From contig NZ_CAMLGT010000157.1 in the NCBI RefSeq assembly GCF_946479605.1, positions 1-9,066 on the forward strand: a DNA stretch of 9,066 nt, given 5' to 3'. This document shows, piece by piece, positions 1 through 5,678 of the stretch (positions within the stretch are counted from its first letter, which is position 1; every line of letters starts with the position of its first letter). The position numbers and the translations under genes were made by a program. Source of the stretch: an uncultured Lacibacter sp. (GTDB lineage: Bacteria; Bacteroidota; Bacteroidia; Chitinophagales; Chitinophagaceae). Under the pieces are notes generated by a model, which searched no databases, had not been told where the DNA came from, and saw only the letters and a list, made by a program, of their open reading frames with translations.

Positions 1-271
1 AGGCAGTTACGATCTCAGTTCCGGTAATTTTTCCGACAGGTTTCGTGTATTCAGTATTATCTGGGAAGAAGATAAAGTTCGCTGGTTTGTTGATGATGTG
101 TTGTATTTCACATTTACAAAAGCAGATGTTGGTGCAGCCAATTATCCGTTTAATGCACCACAGTTTTTAATTTTTAATGTAGCTGTTGGTGGTAACTGGC
201 CCGGCCCTCCCGATGCGTCAACTGTTTTTCCTCAACGGATGTATGTGGATTATGTGCGTGTGTTTCAGTAA
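1..271 (+). CDS. GH16 beta-glucanase (laminarinase type), C-terminal fragment
   Basis: Only the last 89 codons are present, read from base 2 to a TAA at 269-271; the gene begins left of the window. The translation contains a WEEDKVRWFVDD strand and then NVAVGGNWPGPPD, STVFPQRMYVDYVRVFQ, which is the characteristic end of the GH16 jelly-roll fold in bacterial endo-beta-1,3-glucanases and lichenases. The catalytic ExDxxE motif lies upstream and cannot be checked. The protein stops right at the end of the GH16 domain, so it has no C-terminal carbohydrate-binding module and no type IX secretion tail. GH16 members of this type hydrolyse internal beta-1,3 (or mixed 1,3/1,4) glucan bonds outside the cytoplasm. 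The next gene starts 30 bases later on the same strand, too close for an obvious separate promoter, so it is probably the first visible gene of the operon. The family call is firm; exact substrate is inferred. Confidence 0.93.
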   Translation, partial: GSYDLSSGNFSDRFRVFSIIWEEDKVRWFVDDVLYFTFTKADVGAANYPFNAPQFLIFNVAVGGNWPGPPDASTVFPQRMYVDYVRVFQ

Positions 272-301
272 TCAATTTTCTTGATCGTTATCAGTTCTCT
301 C

Positions 302-1741
302 ATGAAAAAAATAATTTATCTGGCCTCGGTTTTGTTCCTGATGGGTAATGGTTGTGCAAAAAAATCGTCGCCAACCGGCGGAAGCACACCCCCTCCTGTA
401 ACCCCTGGTAAAAGTGATGTGGAATATTGGATCACAAAAGGCGATCAATCGGCATTGCTGCAAAAGCAAACTGCCACCTTGAATTTTGTGAACACTGTAA
501 ATGGTTATCCTGAAATAGAAGTGATACCTGAAACCACTTATCAGACTGTTGATGGTTTTGGTTATACACTCACGGGTGGCAGTGCCACACTCATCAATAA
601 ACTTTCGGCAACGGAAAAAGATGCATTGCTGCAGGAGTTGTTTGGAAAAACAGAAAACAATATTGCTGTCAGTTATTTGCGCATCAGTATTGGCGCTTCC
701 GATCTTAGTGCATCTGTTTTCAGTTACAACGATCTTCCTGCAGGACAAACGGATGTTGATCTTACAAATTTTTCTTTATCGCAGGATACAGTTGATCTTA
801 TTCCGGTGTTAAAGAAAATACTCGCCATCAATCCTGATATTAAGATCATGGGCTCACCATGGAGTGCACCGGTTTGGATGAAGAGCAATGGCAGCAGTAT
901 TGGTGGTTATCTTTTACCACAGTATTATTCAACGTATGCTGCCTACTTTGTAAAGTACATCCAGGCCATGCAAATGAAAGGAATTACGATTGATGCAGTA
1001 ACCTTACAGAACGAACCGCAGCATGGCGGTAATAATCCAAGCATGGTGATGTCTGCAGCAGAACAGGCAACGTTTGTAAAAACAAGTCTTGGTCCTGCAT
1101 TCCAGGCAGCAGGTATTAAAACAAAGATCATTGTATGGGATCACAATTGCGATAACCCCGGTTATCCTATTGCAGTGTTGAATGATGCTGCTGCAAAAGC
1201 ATACATTGATGGTTCTGCATTTCATTTATATGGTGGCGATATCAGTGCACTCAGCACTGTTAAGACAGCACATCCTGATAAAAATTTATACTTCACCGAA
1301 CAATGGACAGGTAAGAACGGAAGTTTTGATGGAGACTTAAGATGGCATGTAAAGAATGTGATCATCGGTTCCATGCGCAACTGGAGCAAAGTAGCATTGG
1401 AATGGAATCTTGCAAACGATCCTAACTACGGGCCACATACACCCGGTGGTTGTACGGAATGTAAAGGTGCGCTGACAATTGGCTCCAGTGTTATATCTCG
1501 TAACGTTGGTTATTATATTGTTGCTCATGCGTCAAAGTTTGTGCCCCCTGGTTCTGTTCGCATCAGCAGCAGTATTGCAGGTAATATCCATAGTGCAGCT
1601 TTCCGCACAGCTGCCGGAAAAAAGGTATTGATTGCGGTAAACGATGGTGCAACTGCTGTCAACTTCAATATTAAATACAACGGAAAAGTTGCTGCCACTT
1701 CCTTACCCGGAGGAGCTGTGGCAACATATCAATGGGATTAA
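302..1741 (+). CDS. GH30 family beta-glycosidase lipoprotein (first of two)
   Basis: A 479-residue secreted glycosidase. The ATG at 302 gives MKKIIYLASVLFLMGNGC, a lipoprotein signal with Cys18 as the likely acylated residue. The -3 residue is Gly rather than the usual Leu, but the Cys is followed by AKKSS and a Pro/Thr/Gly-rich linker (about 20-38). An in-frame TTG at 281 would only add seven residues before the signal. The TIM barrel runs from about 75 to 400: GSPWSAPVWMK (184-194), acid/base Glu238 in LQNEP, and nucleophile Glu333 in FTEQW. The C-terminal beta domain (about 405-479) has KVLIAVNDG, typical of GH30. A CxxC pair, Cys384 and Cys387, sits in the late barrel loop GGCTECKG. GH30 enzymes are retaining; bacterial members in beta-glucan loci are often beta-1,6-glucanases or beta-glucosidases. 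It differs enough from the next gene in its active-site loops to suggest different specificity. The exact subfamily is not determined. Confidence 0.93.
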   Translation: MKKIIYLASVLFLMGNGCAKKSSPTGGSTPPPVTPGKSDVEYWITKGDQSALLQKQTATLNFVNTVNGYPEIEVIPETTYQTVDGFGYTLTGGSATLINKLSATEKDALLQELFGKTENNIAVSYLRISIGASDLSASVFSYNDLPAGQTDVDLTNFSLSQDTVDLIPVLKKILAINPDIKIMGSPWSAPVWMKSNGSSIGGYLLPQYYSTYAAYFVKYIQAMQMKGITIDAVTLQNEPQHGGNNPSMVMSAAEQATFVKTSLGPAFQAAGIKTKIIVWDHNCDNPGYPIAVLNDAAAKAYIDGSAFHLYGGDISALSTVKTAHPDKNLYFTEQWTGKNGSFDGDLRWHVKNVIIGSMRNWSKVALEWNLANDPNYGPHTPGGCTECKGALTIGSSVISRNVGYYIVAHASKFVPPGSVRISSSIAGNIHSAAFRTAAGKKVLIAVNDGATAVNFNIKYNGKVAATSLPGGAVATYQWD

Positions 1742-1755
1742 ATAATTCAAACAAT

Positions 1756-3219
1756 ATGAAAAGAATATTATACGGATTAACTGTATTGCAACTGGTGGCC
1801 TGTACAGCCAAACAAAATTCGGCTTCTGACAATGCTGCTTCCTATTCAACTGATGGAAAGAAAGTAACAGTGTACACCACTGCCGATAGTTCCAGCTACC
1901 GGTTATCTTTAACCGATACACTGGAGTTTGTTGAAAAGGGTCAGCCTTTTGAAAACGAGATCATAGTATTTGTTGATCCCGGAAAAAGTTTTCAAAGTTT
2001 TTTAGGTGTAGGTGCTGCCATAACAGATGCATCAGCAGAAGTGTTTGCCAAATTACCAGAGGCGGCACAGCAGGAATTTTTAACGGCACATTTCGATAAG
2101 CAAAATGGAATTGGGTACACTGTTGCAAGAACAAATATCAATAGTTGCGACTTCAGCAGCGACATGTACACGTATGTGGCTGATGGTGATAAAGAATTGA
2201 AAACATTTAACATCGATCATGACCGGAAATTTAAATTACCCCTGATCAAAGCTGCAATGAAAGCTGCAGGCGGATCACTGAATTTATTTGCTAGTCCCTG
2301 GAGCCCACCAGCCTGGATGAAAGATAACAACAACATGTTGCAGGGTGGTAAGTTGAAGCCGGAGTATTATGATGCATGGGCAATGTATTACACAAAATTC
2401 ATCAAGGAGTACGAAAAAGAAAATGTGCCGGTGTGGGGTATCTCAATACAGAACGAACCTATGGCGAAGCAACGTTGGGAAAGCTGCATTTATACTGCAG
2501 AGGAAGAACGTGATTTCCTGAAAAATCATTTAGGTCCAACGATGCATAAAGAAGGATTGCAGGATAAAAAGATCATTGTATGGGATCATAACCGTGATCT
2601 TATTTACCAGCGTGCTCAAACTTATTTTAATGATCCGGAAGCTTCAAAATATATCTGGGGTATAGGATTTCATTGGTATGAAGACTGGAGTGGCGGACAA
2701 CCGATGTATGATAATTTGAGAAGAGTGTATGAATCGTTTCCTGATAAGCATATCTTTTTTACTGAAGGATGTGCTGAAAGTTTTGACTCTACACGTTACA
2801 ACGCATGGGTATTGGGCGAAGAATATGGCCGTAGTATGATCAATGACTTCAACAATGGTATGACAGGCTTTACTGACTGGAATATTTTACTGGATGAAAC
2901 CGGTGGACCAAACCATGTTCAGAATTTTTGTTTTGCTCCTGTGCATGCTGATACAAGAACCGGAAAACTGATCTATACAAATGCATATTACTACATAGGT
3001 CATTTCTCAAAATTCATTCAGCCCGGTGCAAAACGCATCAGTGCAGCTGCCAGCAGAAGCCAGTTGTTAACAACGGCATTTCAAAATACAGATGGCAGTG
3101 TGGCTGTGGTGGTTATGAACCAAAGCAGCAAGCCAACAGACTTTATGCTCTGGATCAACGGAAAGGCAGCTAACACAAAAGCATTACCTCATTCAATCAA
3201 TACCTATCTTATCAAATAA
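1756..3219 (+). CDS. GH30 family beta-glycosidase lipoprotein (second of two)
   Basis: A 487-residue lipoprotein. The start at 1756 is chosen over an in-frame ATG at 1732, which lies inside the preceding gene, because it gives a normal signal, MKRILYGLTVLQLVAC, with a good LVAC lipobox (Cys16). Catalytic barrel about 75-410: ASPWSPPAWMKDN (179-191), acid/base Glu234 in IQNEP, a WESCIYTAEEE loop (241-251), IIVWDHNRD (273-281), and nucleophile Glu337 in FFTEGC. The C-terminal beta domain (about 425-487) includes VAVVVMNQSS. The WESC.YT and WDHNRD segments are those of glucosylceramidase-like GH30 enzymes; bacterial relatives in glucan loci commonly release glucose or gentio-oligosaccharides from beta-1,6 bonds. 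It starts 14 bases after the previous stop, so the two are probably cotranscribed. The two GH30 proteins align through the whole barrel but the first lacks the WESC loop. Beta-1,6 activity is an inference. Confidence 0.94.
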   Translation: MKRILYGLTVLQLVACTAKQNSASDNAASYSTDGKKVTVYTTADSSSYRLSLTDTLEFVEKGQPFENEIIVFVDPGKSFQSFLGVGAAITDASAEVFAKLPEAAQQEFLTAHFDKQNGIGYTVARTNINSCDFSSDMYTYVADGDKELKTFNIDHDRKFKLPLIKAAMKAAGGSLNLFASPWSPPAWMKDNNNMLQGGKLKPEYYDAWAMYYTKFIKEYEKENVPVWGISIQNEPMAKQRWESCIYTAEEERDFLKNHLGPTMHKEGLQDKKIIVWDHNRDLIYQRAQTYFNDPEASKYIWGIGFHWYEDWSGGQPMYDNLRRVYESFPDKHIFFTEGCAESFDSTRYNAWVLGEEYGRSMINDFNNGMTGFTDWNILLDETGGPNHVQNFCFAPVHADTRTGKLIYTNAYYYIGHFSKFIQPGAKRISAAASRSQLLTTAFQNTDGSVAVVVMNQSSKPTDFMLWINGKAANTKALPHSINTYLIK

Positions 3220-3247
3220 ATGAATGATTTTTGCTGTAAACAGATAC

Positions 3248-4918
3248 ATGTATCGGACAATTACTTTTTTGTTGATCCTGTTTGCCGCAGGTTTCTATGC
3301 TTGTAAAAAGAAATCAGCTCCTGTAGTTGAGCAGCCAAAGACGGTTACGTTACAGTCTTTAAAGTTAAATGGAGTTGATTTTGCAAATAATTTAGTATAT
3401 GGTGCGCCACTGCAACCGGTTTTGCGGTTGCAGTTTTCGCAACCTTTGCAACGCAGCAGTATAGCCGCATCTGTAAAGATGCTTACTGCATCAGGCAGCG
3501 AAGTAAGCATCAATACGAGTTTTCAGAACAATGATTCCGTATTGGTAGTTCAACCTGCTGCTTCGCTTACAGCGATTGCACGTTACCAGTTTGTTGTGAC
3601 ATCAGGACTAAGATCTGCATCCAACGGCAACTACATTGGCTCAGTAGACAAAACTTTTATCACACAAATTGACTCTTCCAGAAAATTTCCGGCAATTACT
3701 GATGATGAATTGCTGACAAAAGTGCAACAGCAAACCTTTAAGTATTTCTGGGACTTTGCTCATCCTGTGAGCGGGCTTGCAAGAGAACGTAATACATCGG
3801 GCGACCTTGTTACATCAGGCGGATCAGGTTTTGGTGCAATGGCAATTGTTACAGGCATCCACCGCAGTTTTATTACAAGAGCACAAGGGTTACAGCGTAT
3901 GCAAACCATTGTTGATTTTCTAAAAACAAAAGCGCAAAAATTTCATGGTGCATTTCCGCACTGGCTCAATGGAAATTCAGGAAATGTAATTGCTTTCAGT
4001 GCAAAAGATGATGGTGCTGATCTGGTAGAAACTTCTTTGTTGATGATGGGACTGATCACAGCCCGGCAATATTTTAACGGCGTTGATGCCGCAGAAACAA
4101 ATTTGCGAAACGATATTACGGCTTTGTACAATGCAGTAGAATGGAGTTGGTTCAGGAAAAATAATGAGCAGGTATTGTACTGGCACTGGAGCCCGAATTT
4201 TGCCTGGGATATGAATTTGCAGATAAGAGGCTGGAACGAATGTTTGATTACTTATGTTCTTGCTGCAGCATCATCAACACATGGCATTCCAAAAACTGTG
4301 TATGATAATGGATGGGCAAGAAATGGTGCTGCAGGTTTTGTAAACGGAAATCAGTATTTCAATATGACTCTGCCGCTGGGAAGCGCTTATGGCGGGCCGT
4401 TATTCTTTTCGCATTACTCCTTTATGGGTATTGATCCAAACGGGTTAAGTGATGCGTATGCAAATTACGAAGTGCAGACAAAAAATCATTCACGCATCAA
4501 TTATCAATATTGTGTTGCAAATCCCAATGGTCATTACGGCTACAGCGATTCGTTGTGGGGACTTACGGCAAGTGATATCCCCAATGGTTACACGGCGAGT
4601 TCGCCCAACAATGATGTGAGTGTTATAGCTCCAACAGCAGCACTTTCATCAATGCCTTACACTCCAACGGAAAGTATGAAGGCTCTGAAGTTTTTTTACT
4701 ATGTGCTGGGTGATAAACTGTTTAAAGAGTATGGTTTTGTTGATGCGTTTTCGCTGAAGCAAACCTGGTTTGCCAGCTCGTTTCTTGCAATTGATCAGGG
4801 ACCGATCATTGCAATGATCGAAAATCACCGCAGTAAGTTGTTGTGGAATTTATTTATGAGTGCACCGGAGGTGAAAAGCGGATTAACCACGCTGGGATTT
4901 TCTTCGCCTCATTTGTAA
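3248..4918 (+). CDS. GH144-type (glycoamylase-like) beta-1,2-glucanase lipoprotein with Ig-like N-terminal domain
   Basis: A 556-residue protein if started at ATG 3248, giving MYRTITFLLILFAAGFYAC with Cys19 as likely lipid site, then KKKSAP. An in-frame ATG at 3224, four bases after the upstream stop, would add eight residues; I prefer 3248 because it leaves an ordinary signal length. Residues about 33-140 look like a bacterial Ig-like domain (Big_5 type: LKLNGVDFANNL, LRLQFSQPLQ, then VDKTFIT). Residues about 150-550 match the glycoamylase-like (alpha/alpha)6 family now called GH144: DDELLTKVQQQTFKYFWD (152-169), AKDDGADLVETS (252-263), RGWNE (327-331), GLTASD (438-443) and DQGPIIAMIENHR (516-528). 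GH144 founders, including one from Chitinophaga, are endo-beta-1,2-glucanases; a relative in Parabacteroides is exo-acting and releases sophorose. The downstream GH3 gene fits a role in clearing sophoro-oligosaccharides. Family call strong; endo versus exo mode is not resolved. Confidence 0.92.
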   Translation: MYRTITFLLILFAAGFYACKKKSAPVVEQPKTVTLQSLKLNGVDFANNLVYGAPLQPVLRLQFSQPLQRSSIAASVKMLTASGSEVSINTSFQNNDSVLVVQPAASLTAIARYQFVVTSGLRSASNGNYIGSVDKTFITQIDSSRKFPAITDDELLTKVQQQTFKYFWDFAHPVSGLARERNTSGDLVTSGGSGFGAMAIVTGIHRSFITRAQGLQRMQTIVDFLKTKAQKFHGAFPHWLNGNSGNVIAFSAKDDGADLVETSLLMMGLITARQYFNGVDAAETNLRNDITALYNAVEWSWFRKNNEQVLYWHWSPNFAWDMNLQIRGWNECLITYVLAAASSTHGIPKTVYDNGWARNGAAGFVNGNQYFNMTLPLGSAYGGPLFFSHYSFMGIDPNGLSDAYANYEVQTKNHSRINYQYCVANPNGHYGYSDSLWGLTASDIPNGYTASSPNNDVSVIAPTAALSSMPYTPTESMKALKFFYYVLGDKLFKEYGFVDAFSLKQTWFASSFLAIDQGPIIAMIENHRSKLLWNLFMSAPEVKSGLTTLGFSSPHL

Positions 4919-4919
4919 A

Positions 4920-4964
4920 AGCAGACAAAGATTCTAGCAAATGAATTCACTTACTTTGTGTGCT
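4920..4964. repeat. Imperfect inverted repeat in the gap before the SGNH gene
   Basis: AGCAGACAAAG (4920-4930) and CTTTGTGTGCT (4954-4964) are reverse complements at 10 of 11 positions and are separated by 23 bases. The spacer itself holds an 8-base palindrome, TGAATTCA (4942-4949). The repeat begins two bases after the GH144 stop. The right arm is not followed by a T tract, so it is not a standard intrinsic terminator. It could be a transcript hairpin that tunes 3' stability or partial termination, or a binding site for a dimeric regulator. A weak -7-like motif, TTACTTTG (4951-4958, one mismatch to the Bacteroidota TAnnTTTG), overlaps the right arm, but no matching TTTG was seen at the usual upstream distance. 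The repeat is seen directly; a function is not shown. Confidence 0.45.
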
Positions 4965-5000
4965 GTCTAATGCCCGGTATTAACAGATAAAGTTGTAGAA

Positions 5001-5666
5001 ATGAAAAGATTCACGCTCAGTATTGCTTTAACGTTCATTGTTCTTGCAGCAAATGCGCAAAACAAAGAGCCGTTTCCTTTTTGGAACGAAGTACAGAAAT
5101 TTAAAACGGCCGATAGTATTGCTTTCCCTGCGTCCAACCAGATTTTATTGATCGGCAGTTCTTCATTCACCTTGTGGAAAGATGTACAAACCTATTTCCC
5201 CGACCGGAAAATATTGAACCGTGCATTTGGCGGCAGTACACTGACCGATGTGATTCGTTACCGTTACGATGTTATTTTTCCTTATCAGCCTAAGCAAATC
5301 GTTATCTATTGCGGTGAAAATGATTTTGCATCAAGCGATACTGTAACTGTGGAGTTGGTAACACAACGGTTTATTGCATTGTTTAACTACATCCGTGCAA
5401 AATATAAAAATGTTCCGGTGGTTTATGTGTCAATGAAGCCAAGCCCAAGCCGTATGCATTTACTGGAAAAATATAAGGAAGGTAACAAACGTATCCACGC
5501 TTATCTTGCAACACGACCAAACACAAGATTTGTGGATGTGTACAACGCAATGCTTACTTCAACTGGTGAGCCGATGCCGGATATTTTTTTGAAAGATAAC
5601 CTGCACATGAATGCAAAGGGCTATGCTATCTGGAAAACGAAATTGGAAAAAGTATTACTCAAATAA
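5001..5666 (+). CDS. Secreted SGNH/GDSL-family hydrolase (possible carbohydrate esterase)
   Basis: A 221-residue protein with a type I signal peptide, MKRFTLSIALTFIVLAANA, probably cleaved after Ala19 and leaving a Gln N-terminus. It is therefore likely periplasmic or extracellular and not lipid-anchored. The SGNH blocks are in order: block I LLIGSSSFTLW (49-59), with Ser54 as likely nucleophile and a GSSS in place of the usual GDS; block II Gly77/78 in NRAFGGS; block III GEND (105-108) with Asn107; block V DNLHMN (199-204) with Asp199 and His202 as the rest of the triad. The length is typical for a single-domain GDSL lipase/acylhydrolase (PF13472 type). Lying between a GH144 and a GH3 gene, it may remove acyl esters (for example acetyl or succinyl) from the glucan, but this is inference; acyl substrate cannot be read from sequence. 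It follows an 82-base gap and ends immediately before the GH3 gene. Confidence 0.9.
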   Translation: MKRFTLSIALTFIVLAANAQNKEPFPFWNEVQKFKTADSIAFPASNQILLIGSSSFTLWKDVQTYFPDRKILNRAFGGSTLTDVIRYRYDVIFPYQPKQIVIYCGENDFASSDTVTVELVTQRFIALFNYIRAKYKNVPVVYVSMKPSPSRMHLLEKYKEGNKRIHAYLATRPNTRFVDVYNAMLTSTGEPMPDIFLKDNLHMNAKGYAIWKTKLEKVLLK

Positions 5667-5678
5667 TAAATGTTGGTT

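Noticed and set aside
281..301. Upstream TTG start for the first GH30 gene
   Set aside because: It would add seven residues before a complete lipoprotein signal that already begins at ATG 302.
272..748. 158-codon open frame on the minus strand
   Set aside because: It lies wholly antisense to the first GH30 gene, has a Cys-rich composition with no domain or signal, and is explained by the codon use of the + strand gene.
1732..1755. Upstream ATG for the second GH30 gene, overlapping the first GH30 gene
   Set aside because: The added residues (MGLNNSNN) are polar and would spoil the signal peptide; ATG 1756 gives a standard LVAC lipoprotein signal.
3220..3226. ATG at 3220 just after the second GH30 stop as the start of the GH144 gene
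   Set aside because: It is in a different frame from the GH144 protein; only ATG 3224 and ATG 3248 are in frame.
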